A DNA stretch of 64,000 nt from Sinotaia quadrata. Its lineage: Eukaryota > Mollusca > Gastropoda > Architaenioglossa > Viviparidae. Below, piece after piece: positions 35,404-44,833 of the stretch; the first letter of the stretch is position 1; each line of letters starts with the position of its first letter. The position numbers and the translations under genes were made by a program. The stretch spans positions 43,604,664-43,668,663 of the forward strand of contig CM054177.1 in assembly GCA_028829895.1 (NCBI GenBank). Reading direction: 5' to 3'. The notes below the pieces were generated by a model. The model saw only the letters and a program-made list of their open reading frames with translations, ran no database searches and had not been told where the DNA came from.

Positions 35404-35455
<52 letters not shown>
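35400..35455. repeat. (CGCA)n / (CA)n microsatellite
   Basis: GCGCGCACGCACGCACGCACGC passes into about 14 CA units. A 155-codon plus-strand frame crosses it and is not credible as a gene. Confidence 0.95.
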
Positions 35456-35458
<3 letters not shown>

Positions 35459-35955
35459 AAAACAGAGGCTATTTTACTAACAATCATTTTATGTGAAACG
35501 CATGAAGAAATTATATGTGCCTGTAACGTTGTGTACTTTCATTTACACGGAATGTTTTACAATTTCTACATGAGTGTTTTACGTTTACATAGTTGTTTCT
35601 TTTGCAAATTCACAAACAAACGCATGCAAACTTTCGCCATTGCATAGACAAGCCGGTCTTTGTTTTTAACTACACGTAAGATTGTGTGAATAAATAAATA
35701 AATCCATTTAGTCACATTATTTCCATTCAATTAGTGACCGTTTAAATGAAAGTTGTCACCGCAAAACTTCCAAATGACAGGGGTGGGGGTGGAGGTGTTT
35801 GCAGAGTCGTCATTCACTTTTAAGAACGGTATTAAATTGTTTTCTCACTGTGTATAAGGTAGGCATTATTCTGTTCAGACGCTATAATCATCGACTTTAA
35901 CTCATCTTTCAAAAAAATAATTATAGGACTTTTCATGATCAGCATGTCCAAGCAG
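35456..35955. other. Spacer, nothing recognised
   Basis: Short (AAAT)n at about 35692-35703. No gene. Confidence 0.4.
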
Positions 35956-36050
35956 GTTGCAGTGTGCGTTTGGTCTTTCCTAAATTAAGTACTGTAGTGC
36001 CTAAGTTAGTTGCAGTGTGCGTTTGGTCTTTCCTAAATTAGTTACCGTCA
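35956..36050. repeat. 53-bp direct duplication
   Basis: GTTGCAGTGTGCGTTTGGTC and the following TTTCCTAAATTA occur at 35956 and 36009. The intervening 20 bases are not duplicated beyond the second copy. Confidence 0.88.
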
Positions 36051-37595
36051 TATTCAGCGTACATCACCGCCTTCCGAATATGGTAGGTAAGGTGGATCTA
36101 AAACAAGCACATACCTTTGCACGTATCAAACATTTTCTATTATGTATTCTGGGCCAAGCGGGAAATTCGTGTTCTTAAGTGCCATTCCGACTTACCACAG
36201 AAAGTCGCGTAGACTAAGAGGCTCATACAAGTCCTCAATAGTGTAAACAAACAAGAAACTGCATACATCAAAATGTACTGATAAAGTAACTATGTACGTA
36301 TACGTGCGGGTTTGTGGGTTTGTGAGTGTGTATACTTGTGTATGAAGAACACGACACAGTTTTAGAGTAGGTCAAGTTGTATACATAGAGAGGTTAATAA
36401 ACGCGGATTGAGAACTGCACTGCCGGCTCATGATACATTCAAAAAGGAGAGAAAATAATATATACATTTCAGATAATGCGAAAGAGATAAACACAACAAA
36501 GTAACTTAGGTGGATGTGATGTAAATTGCAAATTTTAGCATAGTTTGTTATGTCGAAAGCAAGACACATTTACTGCTAGCGTAAGGTAGGGGTGAATTTT
36601 GTTTGCAAAGTTGGAGAGGAAGGAGAGAGAGAATGGGAAGAAAAATGTTAACTTTGTTCAAAAACGACAAAATAAAATATATCCTTGGAGTAGTAGTACT
36701 AGTGTCTGTAGTAGTCAATTTTAACGGTATCTTTACAATGAAAGCTAAAATACTCAATTAAAGCATATGACGTTTTGTTGAAATTAATTTTAACAAAAAA
36801 TAAATGATTAAGCTAAATTTAGGCTATCTCACAAAACCGTTCTCATCTTCAAACTCTTCTAATCTTCGAGTAGTTTATTGTTGTCGTAAAGGGCAGAGAA
36901 GTCGACCTCGATTTATCTCTCGCTGCCCTAAAGTGAAGAGGTCGAGCTGTTGACATGGCGAGACTCATTTAGCGACGCTAGCATTAAAACAAAAAGGTCA
37001 TATCCGGAAAGAGAAAACAAGTCATGTTAGTTCGGACTGACCTGACAACACTTCGGCATTTGAAATTAACATATACTCAATGGTCCCATTTCTAGCGGCC
37101 GAAGCATTTACGCATTGTTGTTTATAAAATTGCTATACAATCGGTAGACCCGTTTTCTCGTGGTCTGCGTGTCTGGCCCCGAGACGTGTTGAACTCCCTG
37201 TCGCTAACTAAAAAGTCAAATCTTGACCGATATTGAAATAAAGAGTCTAGATACAGCGAAAATGATGTTCCAGTGGTCATTGTGCCATTGACTTGTCTTC
37301 CAGAGTTGAACTGACCCTAGCAAGTGTCATCAAAACTGTCCGGGCTGCACGGAGAAGCAAACCAAACAGTCGTTCTGAAGCATGCGACTGTTGGACAAAG
37401 CCGGAAGTGGTCCCCTAACACAATCGATTGGCAAACCGTTAGACATGTTAAGACCGCATCCAGACAGCGAAAACGATGTTCGAGCGGTTGTCGGTTGTCA
37501 AGGTTGGTCGCAGTTTCAGAAACACCGTTGAGTCGTTAGCTGGGTCAAGAGAGCGAGGCCAGGGCTGCTATCAAAGATAACTCAGTATAGCTGCA
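36051..37595. other. Spacer; less AT-rich block at about 36890-37560
   Basis: The block at 36890-37560 has balanced composition and many CpGs. Two loosely similar segments (ACAGCGAAAATGATGTTCCA at about 37254 and ACAGCGAAAACGATGTTCGA at about 37464) suggest an old duplication of about 210 bp. A 71-codon frame at 37324-37539 shows no known domain. It may be an exon or an unrecognised repeat. Confidence 0.35.
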
Positions 37596-37710
37596 GCTAT
37601 TATAACAATACAGATCTCAGTATTGCTAGATAATTCTATTACAGATAGTTCTATTGAGTTGCTGCTATTATAACAATACAGATCTGAGTTCTGCTAGATA
37701 ATTCTATCTC
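37596..37710. repeat. 67-bp direct duplication, two partial copies
   Basis: GCTATTATAACAATACAGAT occurs at 37596 and 37663, each followed by a CTGCTAGATAATTCTAT-like segment. Confidence 0.88.
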
Positions 37711-37956
37711 GAATAGTACATCTGACATAAATATTCAACTATATTATTAATTTGATTCCCTTCTCCAAAGCAATACATTATTAATTCGATACCTGTCTTC
37801 ATAGTTAGCGTCCTTTAATCTGATTTCCGCTTCCGCCCACCCACCCAGAATCTTGTATGACCCCTCACTCAAAAGAATATGTAAGTGCAACCACTCATAA
37901 AGCTAGAGTGATAGTGCGTGGTTGAAAATATGCCTGGCTTCACTAGGAAGTAGGGC
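37711..37956. other. Short spacer
   Basis: No structure seen. Confidence 0.35.
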
Positions 37957-38155
37957 AGATGAGTGGTGTATTGTGTAAACAGATGAGTGGTGTATTGCGT
38001 AAACAGATGAGTGGTGTATTGCGAAAACAGATGTGGTGTATTGCGTAAACAGATGAGTGGTGTATTGCGAAAACAGATGTGGTGTATTGCGTAAACAGAT
38101 GAGTGGTGTATTGCGTAAAAAGATCAGTGGTGTATTGCGTAAACATGAGTGGCGT
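37957..38155. repeat. 22/24-bp minisatellite, about 8 copies
   Basis: Units are built from AGATGAGTGGTGTATTGCGT or AGATGTGGTGTATTGCG with linkers AAAC. In the middle, long and short units alternate (GATGAGTGG then GATGTGG), giving a two-unit period of about 46 bp. Confidence 0.93.
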
Positions 38156-38963
38156 GAACAGTACAGTCAGTCGTACAAGATGCAAACCAATTTCTTCTTT
38201 TACGCGGTAAGCAAGCCGTTTCGGTTTATTGGTATTTATTTACTCACATAGTTATTTACTAAAAGTGGCGAAGTTTGGAAATCAGAAATTGTCGAAATAA
38301 GAAGAAATAAATCTCGGAACACAGGAATCCTCTTTCAAGCAATTAGGCCTATGATAAGTACGAGGATCCAGCTACGTCCGTCAGCTTGTTGCTTATTGTG
38401 CAGTACGCTGCAACATAGACTCCTAAAGTGAAAGCAGTGATTATAGAAACCCTGTCAGTAGATTTTAAATAGTACAAGTATTAGTAATAGGCTTTATGCT
38501 TAAGTCGCGCTGTAACACGGATTCAATGGATAGTTGACGATGGAAACAATACACTAAATCTTGACAAGAGAACATCCTTTGTACGTAAAAATAATTGCCA
38601 CTTTCTGAGTTGTGAAATGAAATGCGCAGAAATAAATCGCACGGTTGTCAAGTAAATAATAATAAAGAAAACAAAAATTGTCAACAATGTCGACCAAGGT
38701 TAAGAAACAAAGACAACATGCCCGAAATAGAAATTTCTCAAGAAGTCGGTCAATTATTATTCTATTAATAAGCAGGGGTGGAGGATACAGTAGAAAATAT
38801 AATGAGCCATAAATAAATACCATATTATAAACAAATAAATATAGTAAAAAGGCAAAATGCCTCTAAAAACACTTAATACATTTTTAGATTTGCAATAGAT
38901 ATATAAGTGCAACTCACCGACATTTTTTCAGTAGTAATTGATGACTCATAGTTCAATTGCTCT
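38156..38963. other. Spacer, nothing recognised
   Basis: Non-repetitive. An 89-codon minus-strand stretch at 38554-38823 shows hydrophobic composition only. Confidence 0.4.
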
Positions 38964-39398
38964 ACAATGACACATAACATTACATCTTCCCAAGAGGGAT
39001 GCCGTGCGCCAAGCTCTACAATGACACATAACATTATGTTTTCCCAAGAGGGATGCCGTGCGCCAAGCTCTACAATGACACATAACATTATGTTTTCTCA
39101 AGAGGGATGCCGTGCGCCAAGCTCTACAATGACACATAACATTATGTCTTCTCAAGAGGGATGCTGTGCGCCAAGCTCTACAATGACACATAACATTATG
39201 TTTTCTCAAGAGGGATGCCGTGCGCCAAGCTCTACAATGACACATAACATTATGTTTTCTCAAGTGGGATGCTGTGCGCCAAGCTCTACAATGACACATA
39301 ACATTATGTTTTCTCAAGAGGGATGCCGTGCGCCAAGCTTTATAATGACACATAACATTATGTCTTCTCAAGATGGATGCCGTGCGCTATGCTGTATT
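38964..39398. repeat. 54-bp minisatellite, about 8 nearly identical copies
   Basis: The unit starts TACAATGACACATAACATTA and ends GTGCGCCAAGCTC. Copies differ mainly at TTTCCC/TTTCTC, GTTTTC/GTCTTC and CCGTGC/CTGTGC. Because 54 is a multiple of three and no stop falls in the used frames, both strands give frames above 140 codons made of an 18-residue repeat. Open on both strands with no signal peptide, these are better read as array artefacts. Confidence 0.96.
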
Positions 39399-39787
39399 GT
39401 CTGAGTAAAACGCGCAAATCAAATACTGACTAAAGAAAACACTAAATTTTTAGCCATAGGACTGTCTATCGTGAGTGAGGAGGGCAATTGTGTAACTCAC
39501 TTCACAAGCTTAAAAAGGATGTCTAAAAGAAAAGCGTTCTAATGTTTATTTCCACCCAGCCATAGAATGATACCAGCGTGGAGAAAAATGTAAACATTTC
39601 AAGAACTGTGTGCAGCGGAAGTAACCGTTGACCCACATTTTGCGGAGAAGTCGAAGCTGGCGTTCGGAAATTACTATTGTCAATCACATATGCTATCAGC
39701 TTTTACTTTTGCTATAATAAACGGATACAAATAATTATATATGGATGAAGACTAACGATACTGTTGTAATAGTTAATACTATTCTTA
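39399..39787. other. Spacer, nothing recognised
   Basis: Non-repetitive, no gene signal. Confidence 0.4.
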
Positions 39788-39828
39788 TTTTCTTTTTTTT
39801 TTCTTTTTTTTTTTTTTTTTTTGGGGGG
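39788..39828. repeat. T-rich run ending in seven G
   Basis: Two T runs separated by TTC are followed by GGGGGGG. It could be the complement of an A-tail, but no retroposed body is seen. Confidence 0.8.
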
Positions 39829-39935
39829 GTTACAAATTAAATTGTTAGGTAGGAACGCTTTTAGCTTTCGTTGATTTCGCGCGGTGGGAAGTGGGACTCT
39901 TATCAAACTTCGCTCTCTGTCGGCTACAAACGCGT

Positions 39936-39961
39936 GCTTCTTCTTCTTCTTCTTCTTCTTC

Positions 39962-39996
<35 letters not shown>

Positions 39997-39998
39997 TA
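39936..39998. repeat. (CTT)n and (ATT)n at the 3' end of a LINE
   Basis: About nine CTT units and about eleven ATT units. Read on the minus strand, the (AAT)n starts immediately after the LINE stop codon TAA. Simple-sequence 3' tails are typical of several non-LTR families, so this probably belongs to the element. Confidence 0.88.
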
Positions 39999-40685
39999 GC
40001 CTCTTTCCACGACTTCTGTTTGACTGTCGGTTGTGATCCAAGGTCTCGGAATCTTACCAAGATTCTGGGAGATCCAAGGTTTTACGGAGGATGTGGCACT
40101 TCCGAGGAGCGCTGCTTTGAGTAGTGGAGCGATTCTGTGGTTTCCAGGGAGTTTATTCAGATAGCCTTCCAATTCAGATGTTATGTTCCCCAAGGCTCCT
40201 ATCACTATATGTACCACTTCTGCTTTTACATTCCACAGTCTCTGAATTTCCAATTTGAGATTATGGTATTTTTTCTATTTTTTCTCTTTCTTTTGTTTTT
40301 ATATTTCTATCACATGGAACAGCGACATCAATGATTGTTGCTGTTCTGTTGGACTTATTGAGAACTACAATGGCTGGTCTTCGTACAGGAATCACCCGAT
40401 CTGTTCTTATCTCGAAGTCCCATAGCATTTTGACTTCTTCTGTTTCGGTGACTGCTTCTGGTTGGTGCATCCAAGCTCTTTCTGGGGGTTTTATGCCATA
40501 GTTCTCACACAGATTTCTATGTATGTGTTTTGCCACTTCGTTGTGTCGCTTGGTGTATGTGCTCTGTTGTCTCATCCATGGATTTGCAAAGTCTACACTT
40601 GGAATCATTTGAGATTTTCATGATTTTCGTTTTGTGTGATTTTCGTGTTGAGAGCTTGATCCTATATAGAAACCAACAGACACTT
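39996..40685 (-). mobile_element. LINE 3' end with CCHC-like finger and restriction-like endonuclease, broken
   Basis: Minus-strand reading gives the C-terminal part of a non-LTR retrotransposon polyprotein of the R2/NeSL type. In order: a zinc-knuckle start (CRLCKSMDETTEH, about 40600-40570); a RHNEVAKHIH segment; LWDFEIRTDRVI; then RRPAIVVLNKSNRTATIIDV, which corresponds to the RPD-X14-D box of the PD-(D/E)XK-like endonuclease; and GALGNITSELEGYL with the terminal PRPWITT region and stop at 39996. The catalytic Asp of RPD is Ala here (GCC instead of GAC). A deletion with a frameshift removes the second half of the zinc knuckle near 40560, and one extra base in a T-run (40269-40274) shifts the frame again. 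The 5' limit near 40685 is approximate. The reverse transcriptase is absent, so this is a 5'-truncated dead copy. Confidence 0.82.
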
Positions 40686-40775
40686 CAAAACCTATATAGA
40701 AACAGTCAGACATACTTAAAAACTGAAACAGACACAATTTGAAACCTATATAGAAACAGCCAGACATACTTAATA
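40657..40775. repeat. Three copies of a CCTATATAGAAAC-containing repeat
   Basis: CCTATATAGAAAC occurs at about 40661, 40691 and 40745, with CAGACATACTTAA after two of them. Spacing is irregular (30 and 54 bp). Confidence 0.8.
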
Positions 40776-41682
40776 CGACAGCAGGCAACAAAATAAAAAC
40801 TTTTTTTTTCTTCTTATAACTCGACGTTTTGTGGAGGGAGCCATTATGCCTATTGAAAATATATCTATCAATATTCGTTTAATACATTGCTGACTGAAAT
40901 TTCTCATTTCACTTCTTTTCTCTCCTGGTCATCTACATTAGTGTGACAACAACGCACTGGCACTGTTGACCGACATTGAAGTTTTACTGTGTAGTTTGTA
41001 ATGCTTGTCGTAGCTTTGTGGCCCTTTAAATGACAAGCACGTGGTGAAAGAAATTGTCGTTCTTGTCGACTGGAAAACAGATGTCATTTGTGGTTAAGCC
41101 TGTAATTTATTTTTGAAATCAAAGGATTTATGTAGTAACAGAATTTGGATTACTTGGATTACACGTTTTGTGGTCTAGTATTTACTGAGACATGAATTAG
41201 TAACACAGACTAAAGAGAGTAACCTTGGTATATACAGATTGTTTAAGGAAAATACTCGACAATGGGGTTTTCAGCACTTGACTAAGTCATTTTCTTATCT
41301 CTTCTATAATTAAACTTTGACAAGTAAAATTATGCGCACTCAACATACTTTAACAGTCAGTATATATTCCTTCACATTTATTTATTCACGTCCTCCTCTT
41401 TCCTTCTATCTCTCTTCTACTCCCCACCACCACACCACCCCAACATCCTACTGTTCAAAAATATAATCGATCGTTTATCCACACGATGCATGTAGCGTTT
41501 CGAAGTGACAGAAAGGCGAGAGCAAGCGTCATAAGGAAGAGTGACTGTCAGTTACGGGGTGAAACACCTGACCTGTCCGTGGTCAGACTTAGTAGGCCGA
41601 ATGCGTTTCGCTCACGCTATTGACGACACCGAAGTCGTTGGGACCTATCACTTCGAAGGATGGGAAACTAGCCCAAAGCAAC
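40776..41682. other. Spacer, nothing recognised
   Basis: Non-repetitive. A C-rich patch (CCCCACCACCACACCACCCC) lies at 41424-41443. A CpG-containing stretch at 41480-41680 has no gene evidence. Confidence 0.4.
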
Positions 41683-41742
41683 ACGCACGCACGCACGCAC
41701 GCACGCACACACACACGCACACACATACACAGACAAATATAC
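41683..41742. repeat. (CGCA)n / (CA)n microsatellite
   Basis: About six CGCA units pass into interrupted CA units. Confidence 0.94.
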
Positions 41743-42156
41743 ACAGGTGAATCATGAATACAGTACTTGTGTAACATGATCTACCTTAGACAAAGTAGGT
41801 CTCGCCACTCGCATTTCGACTGTAGAGGAGATTGCCTTTGCTTAGAAATGGCCACGCGTGTAGAAAGAACAACTCGCATAGCTGGCACGAAACATGACAA
41901 AAGAAGAACTGACGAAATACTAAAGACACGTTGCGTGATAAACAGATAAATATCAACATGAATGCAGATTTGACGTTCCTACAGAGAATTTAATCTTGAC
42001 GTATTTCATGTAAAAAGTTGTTTTGGTTCCCTACAACATTCAGATTTCGGGTATATTAGCATTGACACTAAGGATCTTCAACTTGCACAGTTCATTAACT
42101 CTGCAATCTACACTATGTCACTTCTTTTAAATCATAGAGTATAATTATTGTATTTA
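41743..42156. other. Spacer, nothing recognised
   Basis: No repeat. A 60-codon open stretch at 41767-41949 is Arg/Thr-rich without a known motif. Confidence 0.4.
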
Positions 42157-42248
42157 ATAGATAGATAGATGGATGGATGCATAGATGGATGGACGGACGG
42201 ACTGATAGACTGATAGACAGATTGAGTGAGTGAGTGAGTGAGTGAGTG
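42157..42248. repeat. (GATA)/(GGAT)/(GACT)/(GAGT) compound tetranucleotide tract
   Basis: Successive tetranucleotides drift from GATA through GGAT, GGAC and GATAGACT to six clean GAGT units at 42225-42248. Confidence 0.93.
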
Positions 42249-42904
42249 ATCAAAAGACTGAAAGACAGACAGGCAAAGCAGCTGTACCTAATTCAAAGAG
42301 AATTATAATTCAAAGTTATACCGCTCCCCAAATCTGGGATTCATTCATTCATTTTAAAATGAATTCATATCCACCTGTTTAATTGCTATTTAATTGTCTT
42401 AACTAATGTTTCCAGGTGTACATCGATGGTTGTGCTTCATTTGGTAAACACACAGAAACGATTTATAATTTGTGCTGCATTTTTCCTCCAAACAATTATT
42501 GTTGAGGCTATCCATTGTGCTTACATGTAAATTAACATATTTTTATAAGTATACCTGCAGTAAGAATGATATGTGTTGAGGGATGTCATGTACTTTCTGA
42601 TGCTTAAACCAGTGGTTATATGCATTGGTATGAAAGATTTACTTGAATGAAATAAACATTAACTAGGTGGCATTGGAGGCATTGTATGAATTTGTCCACT
42701 TTTAGCTTTCAAATTCGATTAAATATTTGTATATGAGGCTAAACTTTACAAATATATGTCTGTATTTCTTATTGGTAGGAAATGAGGTAATTAACAGTTT
42801 GTTTGCAGATTATAAAACACCCATTCTGAATTAGCAGCCATGTCTGGGAAGACGTCATGTAACTACTGTTCATTAGAAGTATCTACACTAGCAGAAAAAC
42901 TATG
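42249..42904. other. AT-rich spacer, nothing recognised
   Basis: Short ATTCATTCATTC at about 42341. No gene signal. Confidence 0.4.
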
Positions 42905-43568
42905 CTGTAGAACAAAGGTATTCAAACTACGGCCCGCAGGCCGGAATAAAGGAGTGTTATTGATATGGGTCACTGATTGTTACATAAGTCGGATATATCC
43001 TTAGTATCCAGTCCACCCAGTCTATAGTATATGAGCAGTCAACCGTGACTATTAGACAAAGCCATTGAGTTGCAAGCAAATGACCTTCTTAGGGAAAAGT
43101 TCAAAGAAGGACTGGTGGTTTTTACCAGTGTTTGCCCAAGGAAGACTTTCCTAATGTCAAAAATTTTGCATCAAGGTACCTTTCAATCTATGGAACAACA
43201 TACCTGTGTGAACAAACATTTTCAAGAATGAAAATATGTGAAGGACAATTTGAGAACAAACTTGTCCGATTATAATCTCATGTCACTGTTGATGTTAAGG
43301 ACATCAAATCTAAAGCCAGAAATGTCTGCTATTTTGGAATCCAGGAAACAATTTCAGCATTCCCACTAATACAGGTGTTCATGTGTAGTGTATCAATGTG
43401 TTATTAAATAATAACTGAATAAAATAATATTAAATAAATAATTAAAAACAACATCCATACTTTGATTCTTTTTTATTTGGACCTCGAATATGTAGTCGGC
43501 CCCTGAACTGCTGTTTGATAGTTAATGTGGCCCTTGGGCTGAAAATTTTGGAGACCCCTGCTGTAGAA
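42905..43568 (+). mobile_element. Internally deleted hAT transposon with 8-bp target duplication
   Basis: An 8-bp direct repeat CTGTAGAA (42905-42912 and 43561-43568) flanks a 648-bp element at 42913-43560. The left end CAAAGGTATTCAAA and the reverse complement of the right end CAGGGGTCTCCAAA form an imperfect terminal inverted repeat, followed on both sides by GGCCC-type words. Eight-base duplications and CA[G/A]RGGT..CAAA ends are diagnostic of hAT elements. The duplicated site fits the known nTnnnnAn hAT target preference. Only the C-terminal transposase part is inside, so this is a deletion derivative that could move only with transposase supplied elsewhere. Confidence 0.93.
43058..43369 (+). 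pseudogene. hAT transposase C-terminal (dimerisation) fragment
   Basis: Inside the hAT element, the plus strand reads an AIELQANDLLREKFKEGL block from about 43061, then after a frame shift (near 43117-43121) FYQCLPKEDFPN and SIYGTTYLCEQTFSRMK. After one extra A in the run 43231-43234 it continues YVKDNLRTNLSDYNLMSLLM and ends in QFQHSH with a TAA at 43367-43369. The GTTYLCEQTFSRMKY signature is the hAT C-terminal dimerisation domain, in the branch that includes vertebrate GTF2IRD2/ZBED-like hAT derivatives. The N-terminal zinc finger and the catalytic D/D/E core are missing. It cannot encode an active enzyme. Confidence 0.9.
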
Positions 43569-44723
43569 TCATCATCGTTATTGGAGATGAGGCACTGCAG
43601 GTGATATCTGGAGAGTGTAAACTTTCTGACTCTCAGCAACTTGTACTCAGTTAACAACGTGAACTCTCACACACTGTAAATTTGTTATATAAATTGTTAT
43701 ATAAATTGCTAAATTGTCCAAGTAACCCAAACTTGGGCATTCCTTATGGTGTTATTTTTGAAAGTGTTTGAGTTGAAGAAAATAGCTCCAGGCAAGAACA
43801 TTCTAGATTGCTGGCGTAATGCAAACTGAGCCAGTAGTTTTCTATTATCCAATGATCATGATTTATGAGAATGAGACTAGCCAATGGGCTGAGTTTAAGG
43901 AGTTCTCTTGCTGTAGTAAATTCTGCTCTCTAATCACTTTTGAATTTGGTGTGGAAGAAGAAAGTCTGGCTTTGAAAGGCAGTCATTAGCTTGATGACGA
44001 GTTAAACTGAATGATTGAGAGAATGGACTTAGAAACATTTCATGCATTTTACTAATGATATGTTATACTTTTGTTTATGTAGGGATGTACTTTGTGAGTT
44101 GACTTTTATTACTACAAGTGTTGAACTAGCCTATTTACATGTAATCCGCTAAGAAAATGTGACACTGTTTGATATATATTGTGCTACGTGTGTGCATCAG
44201 GCTAATGAATACTGTTGCAGGAAACTGTAAGTTGAGGATGGAGTGTAAGATAGAATGGAGTTATATTGTGATAAACAGGAAACTTAGGTTTGTTGCAGTG
44301 AACAAGGGTCCTTTTAGTGTCAAGTTTCACCTTTTCATTCTTGTGTGTTGAGTTTCAAACTTCAAGTTTCAAGTCCATGTGCTCATCAGTTATAAGCCTG
44401 CGTCACCAGGGGAGATGCGGAAAATGTCTGTTGTGGCCTGTGTAAGCATAAAGGAGTACGCAACACACTTTTGATGTATCAGAGCAAAGTATGTTGGGTA
44501 CATTCTGGAGAATTTTAGTACATTGAAGGTACCAGAATTATTGTGATTGTGTTCTGCTTGAAGGAATGGACACTTTGAGCTAAGCGTTTAAGTTGTTTGA
44601 GAGGAAAGTGCATGTCAATGTTTTTCACGCTGTGGCAGGAGACACATGGTGACACACAGACATTTTGACATTGTGACATTGTTGCAAGCCAGTGAAAGAT
44701 AGGTGAAGCAGTGCTTATTTACC
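43569..44723. other. Spacer, nothing recognised
   Basis: Non-repetitive, with a doubled TTGTTATATAAATTG at about 43681-43709 and CAAGTTTCA words at 44321-44373. No gene. Confidence 0.4.
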
Positions 44724-44833
44724 AAATCTTATATGCCAGTCTAGAACTGCTTTGCCATACATCTTATATGCCAGTATAGAACTGCTTTGCCATACATCTT
44801 ATATGCCAGTATAGAACTGCTTTGCCATACATC
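44724..44833. repeat. 35-bp minisatellite, three copies
   Basis: CTTATATGCCAGTATAGAAC followed by TGCTTTGCCATACAT starts at 44728, 44763 and 44798. Copies are almost identical (one TCTAGAAC variant). Confidence 0.95.

Noticed and set aside
35180..35647. 155-codon plus-strand frame
   Set aside because: It crosses a CGCA/CA microsatellite (Ala/Arg/Thr/His run) and has no recognisable domain.
39788..39828. Poly-A tail of the downstream LINE on the minus strand
   Set aside because: The LINE already ends at its (AAT)n/(AAG)n tail; about 100 bp of unrelated sequence separates them.
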